Positions 45,472-54,879 are shown, counted from the stretch's first letter. The stretch is DNA of 64,000 nucleotides from Rhodopirellula sp. P2 (GCF_028768465.1 NZ_CP118225.1:5065001-5129000); one strand, 5' to 3'. The notes: generated by a model from the sequence alone, not told the origin. A program made the numbers and translations.

Positions 45472-46140
45472 GTGACAGCTCCCATCGTCCACACGACTCG
45501 CCTGGTCGCTGCATACCGGCGGTACCTTGGCTCAGCGGACGCTCCCCGATTTGCTCACGATGTCGATGAGCACTACACCTCGGCGACCTTGACCGCTCTG
45601 CTTTCCCGAGGCGAAGTCGAGCACCGCCGGGCTGCGGCGTTGGCTCTGGGGATGTTGGGCGACCGCCACTCCGTCGATTTTTTGGGCCGAGCTCTCTCGG
45701 ACATTGACCGTGGGGTGCGCTTGGTTGCCGATGATTCATTTCATTCGGTGATCGTTCGTGACGCCGCGCCGCTGCATCACCAAAAACTGCTCCGCGTCAT
45801 TCACTTGAACGATGGTGGCGAATACGCTGCGGCGCTTTCCCCCGTGATGGTGTTGATCGATCAAGCCCCTTTGTACGCCGAAGCCCATCACCAGCTGGCG
45901 ATTTGCTGGCACGGTTTGGAAGACTTTGAAAAAGCCGAGGCGGCGTACCAGTCCTGTTTGTGGCACTGCCGTTTCCACTACACCGCTTGGCAAAGCTTGG
46001 CCAAGGTGAGAGCTCTCTTGGGAAAACCCACCAAGGCACTCGATGCGTTGAACCGATGCTTGGACATCAATCCCGATGTCGAAACCGCTCGCATGCAACG
46101 CCGAGTCATCCGTCGTCGGATGCGTCAAAGCGACGTTTGA
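45472..46140 (+). CDS. HEAT/TPR-type repeat protein
   Basis: This protein of about 222 residues has a HEAT-like part (EVEHRRAAALALGMLGDRHS, DFLGRALSDIDRGVRLVADD) and then TPR units (YAEAHHQLAICWHGLEDFEK, FHYTAWQSLAKVRALLGKPT, LDALNRCLDINPDVETARMQ). It may be a scaffold or adaptor. The start is uncertain: the GTG at 45472 has AAGGTGG 8 nt upstream; GTG at 45460 and in-frame codons as far back as 45136 are possible but would overlap the divergent gene. The protein is soluble by composition. Confidence 0.65.
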   Translation: MTAPIVHTTRLVAAYRRYLGSADAPRFAHDVDEHYTSATLTALLSRGEVEHRRAAALALGMLGDRHSVDFLGRALSDIDRGVRLVADDSFHSVIVRDAAPLHHQKLLRVIHLNDGGEYAAALSPVMVLIDQAPLYAEAHHQLAICWHGLEDFEKAEAAYQSCLWHCRFHYTAWQSLAKVRALLGKPTKALDALNRCLDINPDVETARMQRRVIRRRMRQSDV

Positions 46141-46189
46141 ACAAGCGTCCTCTTCAATCATCGCCCTGGCTGGATAGTAGGAAGAAGTT

Positions 46190-46447
46190 TTGATCCAAGA
46201 CGACACCTTGGTTGGCGGTTTGGCGTTGTTGATCGCAGCCCTGACAACCTCGATCGCGATTGGCCCCTGGATGGCTCCCTATCAAATTCGCTCGATCGCG
46301 GCGGTTCAAAAACGTTACGGCTCGATTGCCGCGCGAGGCGTTTGGCTTCTGATCGCCTTCCTATCCGCGGTCTCTGGCGCGGCCATTTTGAGCGGGATTC
46401 GGCCAAGCTATGCGTCGCCGCCTGCGACGCTCAACCAGAACCAGTGA
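46190..46447 (+). CDS. Small membrane protein of unknown function
   Basis: This 85-residue protein has two hydrophobic segments (about residues 8-25, GGLALLIAALTTSIAIGP, and 51-68, VWLLIAFLSAVSGAAILSG), separated by a basic loop, so it is likely a two-helix inner-membrane protein. The start is a TTG codon with AGGAAGAAG directly upstream. It follows the HEAT/TPR gene by 49 bp and might be cotranscribed. No family is recognised, so the call as a gene is tentative. Confidence 0.5.
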   Translation: MIQDDTLVGGLALLIAALTTSIAIGPWMAPYQIRSIAAVQKRYGSIAARGVWLLIAFLSAVSGAAILSGIRPSYASPPATLNQNQ

Positions 46448-46678
46448 AGCGGTCGGTTCCCGTCAGCTGCGCCAACGTATCTCCACCTTCACTCTTGCTT
46501 CGCCACGGGAAGAGCTGCCCTCTCAGTCGCAGCTCATTCTGGACGGGCTGGGTCACCCCCTCCCCAAAAGATCTCTTGACATTGGGTGGATGGGCTATTA
46601 GTTCTGGATTTCAGGTCATTCATTTGGCCCCTTTCGAAGCCGAACAACTTTCGAAGTCTGAACAAGGGGAATGATGCC

Positions 46679-47212
46679 GTGGCAACTGAACACACACCAG
46701 AAAAACGATCCGCACTCGATCGCTTTCTAAGCGGTTTGAGTGAATCCATTTTCCAAACCAAGTTGGGCGTCGCGGACGTTCAGTTGATCGGATACGTCAG
46801 TGACCTGATGCTGCGATTCGTTCGCATCGACGCGGTTCACAAAATGCGACGTGGCGACGGCCGGCCAGCAACGGAAGTCTTCCAGTTGCTGTGCGAAGCG
46901 GAACGCCGAATGGGAATTGCCAAGCGTGAAGTTCATCGGCACATCGGTGATGTGACGCTGTTCTGGGCGGGGATGTTCCCTGAATCGGTGCGTGGCGATG
47001 GCAAGGATTCACCTGACCAACTGCTGGACTATTTCCAGCACGGCAAGCGGTCTTACAAAATCGCCTCGACGATCCAAGCCGATGATTCACGGCCGCCGTG
47101 CGACCTGCTCGATCGACTGAGCGACCAATTCGAACTGTGCGCCTACGGCTTGCGTGAGATTCGCCGAGAGATCGACGATGCCGAACCGGGCGAGCAATTG
47201 CTGCTGTCTTGA
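46679..47212 (+). CDS. Conserved planctomycete protein of unknown function
   Basis: This 177-residue protein appears soluble and helical, with conserved-looking blocks LGVADVQLIGYVSDLMLRFV, CEAERRMGIAKREVHRHIGD, VTLFWAGMFPE and a C-terminal acidic stretch (REIDDAEPGEQLLLS). The GTG start at 46679 has AAGGGGA about 8 nt upstream. I do not recognise a family or catalytic motif. It lies between the small membrane protein and the AP2-like gene, with convergent transcription to the latter. Confidence 0.65.
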   Translation: MATEHTPEKRSALDRFLSGLSESIFQTKLGVADVQLIGYVSDLMLRFVRIDAVHKMRRGDGRPATEVFQLLCEAERRMGIAKREVHRHIGDVTLFWAGMFPESVRGDGKDSPDQLLDYFQHGKRSYKIASTIQADDSRPPCDLLDRLSDQFELCAYGLREIRREIDDAEPGEQLLLS

Positions 47213-47284
47213 TGCAGCCCAAACCGCGGGCGAACCAGATCACTGGTGACCCGACGGACGTCAATTGAACACCGACGCCGCGAC

Positions 47285-47800
47285 CTACTTGCGGCGTGTT
47301 TTGGCCTTGCGACTCTTCCGTTTCAATTGTCGCTCACGAACCGCGATCACCTCTTCGCGATCAGTGGTTTCGCGATCACGAGCAATGCAGGCCAATTCCC
47401 AGGACTCGTCTTCGCCGTATCGGTTGAAGGCGAAACTGATTTTTTGACGTCGGCCGTCTTCCGTTTTCCAAGACGCACAATAGGCTTGGTACTCGCAACC
47501 CGGGTACCGATTGTCAACCGAGTGGGCCAGGTGCACCCCCACCTTTCCGGTGGTGTTCCGACTGGTCAGCTTGTCTTTGGTGGAGTTGTTCGCGGGACCG
47601 AGAACCTCCAGCAACGCCGCATGGCTTTGCTTGGCCAACTGCAAGGCCTTGCGTTTTCCGCCGCACATTGTGTCGGAGTAGTACTCGGAATTTCTCACGC
47701 CATCGCGGCAAACTCGAACCACATAGCCTTTGGAATTGTTTTTTTCGACACGGGTGATGCCAGGAGCAACCGTGATCGCGGTGGTGGGAGTCGTTGCCAT
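47285..47800 (-). CDS. AP2-like DNA-binding domain protein
   Basis: This 171-residue protein contains two segments that resemble the AP2 fold (three-stranded sheet plus helix) found in plant ERF factors and in bacterial homing endonucleases: GITRVEKNNSKGYVVRVCRD with GGKRKALQLAKQSHAALLEV, and GVHLAHSVDNRYPGCEYQAY with CASWKTEDGRRQKISFAFNR. The C terminus is strongly basic (RERQLKRKSRKAKTRRK). No HNH nuclease domain is attached. It may be a DNA-binding regulator or nucleoid-associated protein; the AP2 assignment is by eye and needs a profile search. Confidence 0.6.
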   Translation of the reverse strand: MATTPTTAITVAPGITRVEKNNSKGYVVRVCRDGVRNSEYYSDTMCGGKRKALQLAKQSHAALLEVLGPANNSTKDKLTSRNTTGKVGVHLAHSVDNRYPGCEYQAYCASWKTEDGRRQKISFAFNRYGEDESWELACIARDRETTDREEVIAVRERQLKRKSRKAKTRRK

Positions 47801-47914
47801 CTTGCTGTTGAATTGTTCTTTTAGAGGTCAGCGGCCGAACGAAGATCAATTCTCACTCCGAATTAACCACGTCCTGCGCCCAACTTAGTTCCCTTTTTCA
47901 ATCTCGCAACTGTT

Positions 47915-48844
47915 TTGAATCAACACATCATTTTAGGGCTGTGGCCCATCGCGGGTGTCACCACCGTTGGCGTGACTCGTGAAAACGCAATTGCCACCAT
48001 TCGAGCGGCAATCGAAGCTGGGATCCGGCAATTCGACACGGCCTACAGCTATGGCCTGCAGGGGGAGGCCGACGAACGTCTGGGGGCGGCCCTCCAAGAC
48101 CTCGATGCGTCCACCCGCAACGAAATCCAGATCATCGGAAAGGTAGGGCAACGCTACAACGAAGACGGAGTTCGCGTGAACGATGGGCGTCCCGAAACGC
48201 TAGTCGTTGACGCAGAAAACTCACTTCGACGCATTGGCATCCGTTGCTTTGACACGCTGATGTTGCACTGCGTCGACGACGAAGTTCCGATCCAGGCCAG
48301 TGCCTGGGCACTGCAACGCTTGATGCAGCGTGGCATGGCCAAACGCGTGGGGGTGTGCAACGCCACCCCGGAACAGCGTGCTGCATTTGCAAGCGTGATT
48401 CCGTGCTCGGCGATTCAGTGCCCCCTCAACGGACTGCAACAAGAAACGCTGTCCACTGTCATTCCTGATGCCAAAGAGAACGACTGCGACGTGTGGGTCT
48501 ACTGGACACTGATGAAAGGATTGCTCGCCGGAAAGATTGAGCGAGACCATGTCTTTGCCGAAGGCGACAGTCGTCCGAACTATCCCATCTTTCAGGGAGA
48601 AGCTCGCCGGCGAGCCCATGACATCGTGGATCAACTGAAGCTGATCGCGGCGGACTCCGGTCGCTCGGTTGCCAACCTTTCGATCTCTTGGGCGGTCTCG
48701 CAACCTGGTGTCACGGCCGCTTTGGTCGGCGCCCACCGCCCGGAACAGATTGCGGATTTCGCAACCGCAGGCCCACTGCCCAAAGCCGTGCGACGTCAGG
48801 TCAATGAACTCTTTGCTACTTCCAACGATTCTCCGGTGGAATGA
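47915..48844 (+). CDS. Aldo/keto reductase
   Basis: This 309-residue cytoplasmic oxidoreductase has the AKR TIM barrel with the catalytic tetrad visible as Asp41 (RQFDTAYSYG), Tyr46, Lys76 (IIGKVGQRYN) and His118 (TLMLHCVDDE). The C-terminal NADPH-binding segment is SWAVSQPGVTAALVGAHRPE. Substrate is not predictable; members act on sugars, aldehydes or keto acids. The start is TTG at 47915. It ends 29 bp inside the tail of the convergent cytochrome gene. Confidence 0.9.
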   Translation: MNQHIILGLWPIAGVTTVGVTRENAIATIRAAIEAGIRQFDTAYSYGLQGEADERLGAALQDLDASTRNEIQIIGKVGQRYNEDGVRVNDGRPETLVVDAENSLRRIGIRCFDTLMLHCVDDEVPIQASAWALQRLMQRGMAKRVGVCNATPEQRAAFASVIPCSAIQCPLNGLQQETLSTVIPDAKENDCDVWVYWTLMKGLLAGKIERDHVFAEGDSRPNYPIFQGEARRRAHDIVDQLKLIAADSGRSVANLSISWAVSQPGVTAALVGAHRPEQIADFATAGPLPKAVRRQVNELFATSNDSPVE

Positions 48845-49958
48845 ACACATCCAGCGGTTTCAGAACGTGCCCGTTTGTTTCCGCTGCAAACCGAAATCCG
48901 AGTTCGGCAATGGCGTCGGCAGCCTGAACCAACGGCTCGCGATTGTTCAGTTTCAATGTGACACCGCTGTAGATCAGCAGGATCTCCTCCAAGTGTTTGG
49001 AGGTGACCTTTTGCGAGACCGACAACAATCGCTTCGCGGCCCGGTTGGCTCGTTGTGCGGCCGAAACACCGTACTTTGCTTTTTGAGTCGCTTCAGCGGT
49101 CGCCCGCAGGCTCGCTTCCAGGTCAGCGATCATCCCGCTGACAAACATGACTCGCAATCGGTCGCGAGTGCTTGGATCGTTTGATTGCCCATCGGAATCG
49201 ATGAAGTTGTGACGAAGAGTGCCTTGGCTCCAGGAAACAAATTCGAAGTCCAGACTGCCCGTGGGGTGACCGCCCACGTTGACCAATTCTTCGTCCGCTG
49301 TGGTGTGACAACGCAAGCAACTCTGTGCGACCAAGTAGACATTGACCGGGTTTCGCATTCCGGCGGCAACGCTTTGAGCCAAACGCTGTTGCCTGTGTTC
49401 GGGTGTTTCCATTGCCCGCGTGACTTGTTCGCCACCGTAGTCATGGTGCAGGTCCAACCACTGCTTGGCCGAACCATGACAGGACTCACAGCTGACGCCT
49501 TCGATCGCATGCACGTTGCCTGATGCGGCTTCGACCTGTTGCGTGTAGTGACAATTGACACATCTCCCATCGTATTTGATTGAGCTCACACCAAGTTTTG
49601 ATGCGATTTCTTTTGCCTTCGGTCGACGATGGAGTTCTTCAAAGGTGCGACTGTGAGGCGTCGCCTTCCAGACCTTCACTTCATTGGCGTGACACTTGAC
49701 ACAGGTTTCACTGCCCATGGTCAAGTGTGGATCAACCGGTTTCGCCGCTGCTCCCTGAACACTCGATGCGTCGACCACGGACGAAATCAGCACACCGGCT
49801 TGCGCAGGAGCCTTGTCGGTCGGTTTAGCGACGGATCCATCGTGTTCGATGGACGACTTCTTCGCGGGCGACATTTGCACCAAACCAAGAGTGGTCATTG
49901 CGACAACCAACCCCGTGATCACGGATGCAATGGGCAAGCGAGGAATGCAATGTGACAT
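48816..49958 (-). CDS. Tetraheme cytochrome c (cytochrome c554-like)
   Basis: This 380-residue exported protein has an N-terminal signal anchor (IPRLPIASVITGLVVAMTTL) and four CXXCH heme-attachment motifs: CVKCH at residues 86-90, CVNCH at 133-137, CESCH at 157-161 and CLRCH at 214-218, spread over a region that resembles the cytochrome c554/c' group of multiheme proteins. The helical C terminus (about residues 260-350) is of the kind seen as packing domain. It may pass electrons in a periplasmic respiratory or detoxifying chain; the partner is not in the window. Its 3' end overlaps the aldo/keto reductase gene by 29 bp, tail to tail. Confidence 0.88.
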   Translation of the reverse strand: MSHCIPRLPIASVITGLVVAMTTLGLVQMSPAKKSSIEHDGSVAKPTDKAPAQAGVLISSVVDASSVQGAAAKPVDPHLTMGSETCVKCHANEVKVWKATPHSRTFEELHRRPKAKEIASKLGVSSIKYDGRCVNCHYTQQVEAASGNVHAIEGVSCESCHGSAKQWLDLHHDYGGEQVTRAMETPEHRQQRLAQSVAAGMRNPVNVYLVAQSCLRCHTTADEELVNVGGHPTGSLDFEFVSWSQGTLRHNFIDSDGQSNDPSTRDRLRVMFVSGMIADLEASLRATAEATQKAKYGVSAAQRANRAAKRLLSVSQKVTSKHLEEILLIYSGVTLKLNNREPLVQAADAIAELGFRFAAETNGHVLKPLDVFIPPENRWK

Positions 49959-50431
49959 GCCGACACAATCGAAACAGCGGATAAAAATTGATTCAGTTGC
50001 TCAAATTTACAACATGAATCCACGCCGTTCGGTCGCCATCGCCCCCTCATTCACGAACGTTCACCGGGGGGATTCGTTCGCCACGGTTGAATGGCGTGAG
50101 ACAGATATTGCGGTTGACGCGAATGAACCGTTTTGGATATCGGCCAGGCAGGTTCTGCTCACGAACCGGTCTGTTGACTCAATCCTAACCCGAAGCGTGA
50201 GCGAGGGATCCCGTGCCATCGCAATAAGCCTGTGGATCCCTCGCTCACGCGTCGGGCTGTGAACTCGAAAAAGTCAACAAGCCGGAACGCCTGACGCAGC
50301 GACACCCCAAAAGCGTGTTCGCCGCGTTGGTTTCGTGAAACAGGAAATTGACTAGCGAGAGCCATTGAACTGCATTGAGAAGGATTCTCGGCGGACATCG
50401 ATGAGCTTGTGATACACGCGGCAAGGAGGCC
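49959..50431. other. Intergenic stretch with an inverted-repeat element
   Basis: About 470 bp lie between the cytochrome gene and the EEP-domain gene. It holds the 70-bp inverted repeat described at 50187-50256 and otherwise nothing recognised. Short frames reading through the repeat are not genes. Confidence 0.5.
50187..50256. repeat. 70-bp long-stem inverted repeat
   Basis: Arms of 23 nt (cores GAGCGAGGGATCC and GGATCCCTCGCTC) pair with one mismatch around a loop of about 22 nt (left arm ending at 50211, right arm starting at 50234). The sequence could form a stable hairpin and is possibly a small dispersed mobile or regulatory element. It is not coding. Confidence 0.8.
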
Positions 50432-51586
50432 GTGGTGATCCAACTTTTGTGGAAAATGATCTGGGGCAATCAGTCCAAATCGCGTCGGCGATCGAGCCGA
50501 TCCAGCGGTTCGATCCTGCGCTGGTTCACACCTGGCATTTCGATCACCGGCGTGATTGCGATGGTCATCGCAGCCCTGACTGGGCAGGTCAATTTGCCGA
50601 CCCTGGACTCTTTACGAGGCAGTGAAGCACCGGTCTACGAGGATCCGCTTGCAGCCTCGTTGACGCCCGAGCAAATGGGCGCCCGCGGCTACTCCGGCAA
50701 TGCACCGATCGGTGGAATTGCGCCGGTCAGCTTGATCACACCCGCCAGCGACCGCAGTCAAAAACCCGATGCCTCTGTTCGCGTGGCGACCTTCAACATT
50801 CAAGTCTTCGGCAAAAGCAAATCTGAAAAGCCGGAAGTGATGCGGCGTCTGGCACAAGTCTGCTTGCTGTTTGATGTCATCGCCATTCAAGAGATCAAGG
50901 GCGACCCGGCACTGCCAATCAATGGACTGCTTGACGAAATCGCCAGCCTCGGTGGTCGTTACAACGCCACCGTGAGCGAACCGCAAGGACGAACCTCACA
51001 GACCGAGCGATATGGATTCGTCTGGGACACCGATCGCATCGACTTGGTCTCGGGTTCCGACTACCTGGTCAGCGATGAACTGGACCGAATGCATCGCGCA
51101 CCGATGGTGGCCAGCTTTCAAACTCGTGTGACCCCCACTCCGAATCGGATGCCGTTTCGCTTCACATTGATCAACGTTCACACTGACCCCGATGAAGTTG
51201 GGTCTCGCATGGGTGACACACCCAAGAACGAAATGAATGTCTTGGACGATGTCTTTCACAGTGTCCGGATGTACGAGTACCAAAGCACGGGCGAAGAGGA
51301 CTTTGTCCTGATGGGTGACCTCAACGTCGACACGCAGTGGTTGCTGGAAACCGGGCAGATCCCAAACGTGAAGTCCTTGGTTGGTGACAAGCCGACCAAC
51401 ACGCTGCAAACCAAGACTTACGACCATCTTTTGATCGACACCGCGACCACGCGTGAGTTCACTGGGCGGGCGGGCGTGCTGGATCTCAAATCGGCTCTGC
51501 AGATTTCGGAAGAGGACGCACTCCGAGTCAGCGACCACATGCCGGTGTGGGCAGAGTTCAGCGTGTACGAAATACCGCCTCGCTAG
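50432..51586 (+). CDS. Endonuclease/exonuclease/phosphatase family protein, membrane-anchored
   Basis: This 384-residue protein has a basic N terminus, a membrane or signal helix (about residues 35-52, PGISITGVIAMVIAALTG), a linker and the EEP fold (DNase I/inositol phosphatase type). Catalytic landmarks are VATFNIQVFG, a metal-binding Glu in IAIQEIKGDP, INVHTDPDEV with the catalytic His, MGDLNVDTQW (Asp/Asn), and SDHMPVWAEF with the terminal Asp-His pair. It should cleave phosphodiesters or phosphomonoesters outside the cytoplasm; whether the target is nucleic acid or a phospholipid is open. Start is GTG at 50432 with AAGGAGG directly before; 50435 is equally possible. Confidence 0.88.
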   Translation: MVIQLLWKMIWGNQSKSRRRSSRSSGSILRWFTPGISITGVIAMVIAALTGQVNLPTLDSLRGSEAPVYEDPLAASLTPEQMGARGYSGNAPIGGIAPVSLITPASDRSQKPDASVRVATFNIQVFGKSKSEKPEVMRRLAQVCLLFDVIAIQEIKGDPALPINGLLDEIASLGGRYNATVSEPQGRTSQTERYGFVWDTDRIDLVSGSDYLVSDELDRMHRAPMVASFQTRVTPTPNRMPFRFTLINVHTDPDEVGSRMGDTPKNEMNVLDDVFHSVRMYEYQSTGEEDFVLMGDLNVDTQWLLETGQIPNVKSLVGDKPTNTLQTKTYDHLLIDTATTREFTGRAGVLDLKSALQISEEDALRVSDHMPVWAEFSVYEIPPR

Positions 51587-51658
51587 TCAGTCGAGGCCTG
51601 CTGCGATGCTGCATGCACGACGTCTTCTCAATCCGCCCTCCGAAGTCCGACGAGCGAC

Positions 51659-53413
51659 TCACACTTCTTGGTAGATTCGAACCGGTTGGGCCGGGTAGGT
51701 GAAGCGGCCGTAAGTCATGTCGCAGATGTCCCACTTCTGATGCCCTTCATCGTGCAAGATGGACTTGAGCACACGTTCGGATAGCAGCACAACATCTCGC
51801 CACTCGTTGCTGTCGAGTGTCACCAAACGAGCATGGCGTTGCTCGGCGACGTTGGCAGATTGCTCCAAGTGATTCGCTAACAGCTTTTGTGCACTGACGG
51901 ACTCGAAGACCGACAGGGTGGCTTGGTCGTTCGATCCGGAAGCTTGAAGGTCCGGGTAGGAATCATCCACGCTGACCAAGCAGTGACCATCATCGAGCAC
52001 ACTGACCATTCGCAGTCGAACCTCGCCTTCCACTTCGTCCGTCATGGCGAGCACCAAGCTTTGACAGCCAACTTGAATGGTCACGGAACAAGCCGCATCG
52101 CCGCGCCCGATTTCAACCAACAAGGGCTCTTCGAAATCGGATTTCTGCCATTGCAGGTTGTGTTCGGTTGCCTCCGGAGACGCCACCGCGTTCGCGGGAA
52201 CACTCAGTCGTGGATCCAAGTACTTTCTTGAGTAACTGGCGTTCTTGTCCAATGTTTCTTTCAGCTTGTCTTGTCGAACGCCTGTGGTTGCGTATTGCTC
52301 TTCTTCGCCTTGGTTGGCTTTGGAAGCTCGCTTGCGTTTCGCCTTGGTTTTCGCCCGCCCCTTTTCCGGTGCAATCAATTCATCCAAGGATCTGGGCGAG
52401 AGCGCCAGACTGCGTTTGGTCTTCACACTTCCGCGGACACCCAACCACAACGCGAGGCCAGCACATGCGGCGATGAACCCGGCCGCTTGCCAGGCCCACG
52501 TGGATTGCGTCTGCCCCAAACCACCGAGAACAAACGCCAAGCCGTAAGCGGCGACCAAGCAAGATGCACCTGCAAAAATGGCAAGCATCCAAGTGACTCG
52601 GTTGCCACGCCCTGATCGCAACGGCAGTCCAAACACTCCCACGATTGCAGCGATGGGACAAAACAGGATCCAAAGTCCCCAACCAGCTGAACTGCAGAAC
52701 AACCATCCCGTTGTCATGGCCAACACGGATGCACCGATCCAAATGCCGGCGTTGGTTTTGGATTCCGTCAACGAAATGGGATGCAGAGAATACTGGTCCA
52801 GCTCAGCTGACTTCAGAAATGGCGTTGGCAACGTGAGATCCAGTAGCTCAGCCGACTGGACAATCCACTGGGACGTGGGGTCTTCGGTGACGAACGCCGT
52901 CAGCGTTCCAGTTGCCTTCACTTCATCGAGCGCGTGGGCCGCAATCTCGCGTCCCGGTGTGAGTTTCAACGGTTGTGGTACCGAATCGCCAATGAATCCT
53001 CGAGGGACCACCTCGCCGCGAACCAGTTGGTCCATCATTTTTTTAGATCGTGGGTGCTTGAGGGCATCGGCGATCGTCGACTTTGCCAAGGCAACTTTGT
53101 CGCCAGACATCCAAGCTCGCATGCCCGATCCAACCGGCAACGTCTGGGTTGCGTTCGGGTCGGGCTCCAACATCGCGAATTCCAGCTCGTCGGTCGGTTC
53201 CACGATCGTTGCGTCGGTCAATCGAACCACCGATGACTCGCTGATCCCACGTTGCATCAGTTCAGCGCAGGTCAGGTCGACCGGTACTTGCTCCGACAAC
53301 ATCACGCGATGAAGCTTCGGGATCGCGACCAAAGTCCCACAAAGGAGTCCGGCCAAAAACAAAACACTGCCAACTGCGGCACGTCGCGTGTTACGTCGTT
53401 TCGAGAAAGGCAT
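51659..53413 (-). CDS. Large membrane protein of unknown function
   Basis: This 584-residue protein has an N-terminal membrane helix (about 15-32), a soluble region with VPVDLTCAELMQRGISESSV and VVPRGFIGDSVPQPLKLTPG, four further hydrophobic segments at about residues 220-340 (including IWIGASVLAMTTGWLFCSSA and GWGLWILFCPIAAIVGVFGL), and a C-terminal soluble domain after a Lys/Arg-rich linker (RAKTKAKRKRASKANQGEEE). No enzyme motif is visible. The arrangement could suit a transport-related or signalling membrane protein, but no family is recognised. The gene is alone, convergent with the EEP gene. Confidence 0.6.
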   Translation of the reverse strand: MPFSKRRNTRRAAVGSVLFLAGLLCGTLVAIPKLHRVMLSEQVPVDLTCAELMQRGISESSVVRLTDATIVEPTDELEFAMLEPDPNATQTLPVGSGMRAWMSGDKVALAKSTIADALKHPRSKKMMDQLVRGEVVPRGFIGDSVPQPLKLTPGREIAAHALDEVKATGTLTAFVTEDPTSQWIVQSAELLDLTLPTPFLKSAELDQYSLHPISLTESKTNAGIWIGASVLAMTTGWLFCSSAGWGLWILFCPIAAIVGVFGLPLRSGRGNRVTWMLAIFAGASCLVAAYGLAFVLGGLGQTQSTWAWQAAGFIAACAGLALWLGVRGSVKTKRSLALSPRSLDELIAPEKGRAKTKAKRKRASKANQGEEEQYATTGVRQDKLKETLDKNASYSRKYLDPRLSVPANAVASPEATEHNLQWQKSDFEEPLLVEIGRGDAACSVTIQVGCQSLVLAMTDEVEGEVRLRMVSVLDDGHCLVSVDDSYPDLQASGSNDQATLSVFESVSAQKLLANHLEQSANVAEQRHARLVTLDSNEWRDVVLLSERVLKSILHDEGHQKWDICDMTYGRFTYPAQPVRIYQEV

Positions 53414-53607
53414 CCGAGGCTACTCGTTGAATGGGCGGAAGCGTGGCCGATGGCCAATGGAAAAACGTGAGGGTGGGGAACGAACCATTCCATCCAAAAC
53501 TTAGGTCGCACTCTCGCCGAATGCCGTGCGGGGAGTGAAAGAAACCGCTATTTTGTGTCGCTGCAGGAAGATTTACCTCTGTGATGGACGGCAAAAGGGA
53601 ACCAAGC

Positions 53608-54879
53608 ATGACGGAATCACCGAAACACAGTCAGGCGCTGACGTACTGGATTGCGGGCGCGATTGTGGCGGCGATCGCAGTTGCACTCATTGTTCCGAAT
53701 TTCGCGACGCATTTCGAAATCGGTGGGGAACTGTTTCTACGAGCCTTGAAAATGATCGTGGTGCCACTGGTATTCACGTCCGTCATGTGTGGCGTTCTGG
53801 GAATGGGCGATGTCCGGCAACTGGGACGCCCCGGCGCCGCCGCGATTGGGTACTACCTGTGCACCACCGTGTTGGCGGTCGTGATTGGCTTGATCACGGT
53901 CAACATCATCCAGCCGGGAGTCGGAACGGTCGATCCCGCCGTCATCGAGCGACTGGCGACCGAAACCAGACTCCCCGAAGGACAAACCGAGGCCCCTGGC
54001 ATGGGAGTGGTGCTTGAGAACTTGGCGTTGATGCTGATCAGCGACAACTTATTTGCCGCCGCTGCAGACACTCAATTGCTGCCCATCATCGTGTTCGCGA
54101 TTGCGATCGCCGCTTTGATGACGACCATGATCGATCGCGTGGGAGCCATCACGACTCTCGTCACCGAAGCCAACGACCTGCTGCTGCGGTTTGTCATGGC
54201 ACTGATGAAGGTCGCACCGCTCGGCATTTTCTGCCTCGTAACGGCTCGGTTCGGCAAGGCTCAAGCGGACGGACGATTCATTGAAGAGATCAGCCAAATC
54301 GGTTGGTACTTTGCTGCGGTGGTGATTGGCTTGGGCGTCCACGCGTTTGTGGTGTTGCCCTTGATCTATTACTTGGTCACCAAGAAGAACCCATATTCGT
54401 ACATGGCTGCCATGAGCCAAGCGTTGCTGACTGCGTTCTCCACTGCCAGCTCGTCCGCGACGTTGCCGGTGACGCTGGAGTGCGCCGAATCGGCTGGCGT
54501 TTCCAAGCGTTCCACCGAATTCGTGATCCCCTTGGGAGCCACGATCAACATGGACGGAACCGCGCTTTACGAAGCCGCCGCTGCGATCTTCATCGCTCAA
54601 GCGATTGGTTTCGACCTCACGCTCTCCGACCAATTGATCATTGCCGTCACCGCAACCCTGGCAGCAATCGGTGCCGCCGGAATTCCGGAAGCCGGACTGG
54701 TCACCATGCTGATTGTCCTGGGAGCCGTGGGCCTGCCGCTGGAGTACCTGGGATTGATTTTGGCGGTGGACTGGTTGCTCGATCGTTTCCGCACCGCGGT
54801 CAATGTCCTGGGCGACAGCATTGGTGCGGCTGTCGTCGGCACAACAATCCCCGATCCCGAACCGTCGCCGGTGAACTGA
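53608..54879 (+). CDS. Dicarboxylate/amino acid:cation symporter (DAACS)
   Basis: This integral membrane protein of 423 residues belongs to the glutamate/aspartate transporter family (GltP/DctA, SLC1). The characteristic re-entrant loop and helix 7 motifs are present: STASSSATLPVTLECAESAG, a Ser-rich hairpin, and PLGATINMDGTALYEAAAAI (NMDGT motif), then IGAAGIPEAGLVTMLIVLGA of HP2. It should couple uptake of C4-dicarboxylates or acidic amino acids to Na+ or H+. The ATG at 53608 is preferred, with AAGGGA about 8 nt upstream; an in-frame start at 53581 would add nine residues. It is a single gene. Confidence 0.94.
   Translation: MTESPKHSQALTYWIAGAIVAAIAVALIVPNFATHFEIGGELFLRALKMIVVPLVFTSVMCGVLGMGDVRQLGRPGAAAIGYYLCTTVLAVVIGLITVNIIQPGVGTVDPAVIERLATETRLPEGQTEAPGMGVVLENLALMLISDNLFAAAADTQLLPIIVFAIAIAALMTTMIDRVGAITTLVTEANDLLLRFVMALMKVAPLGIFCLVTARFGKAQADGRFIEEISQIGWYFAAVVIGLGVHAFVVLPLIYYLVTKKNPYSYMAAMSQALLTAFSTASSSATLPVTLECAESAGVSKRSTEFVIPLGATINMDGTALYEAAAAIFIAQAIGFDLTLSDQLIIAVTATLAAIGAAGIPEAGLVTMLIVLGAVGLPLEYLGLILAVDWLLDRFRTAVNVLGDSIGAAVVGTTIPDPEPSPVN

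Noticed and set aside
50159-50469. Minus-strand frames containing ARRVSEGSTGLLRWHG-like sequence
   Set aside because: The sequence is the translation of the inverted repeat at 50187-50256, a common type of spurious frame in this kind of genome.
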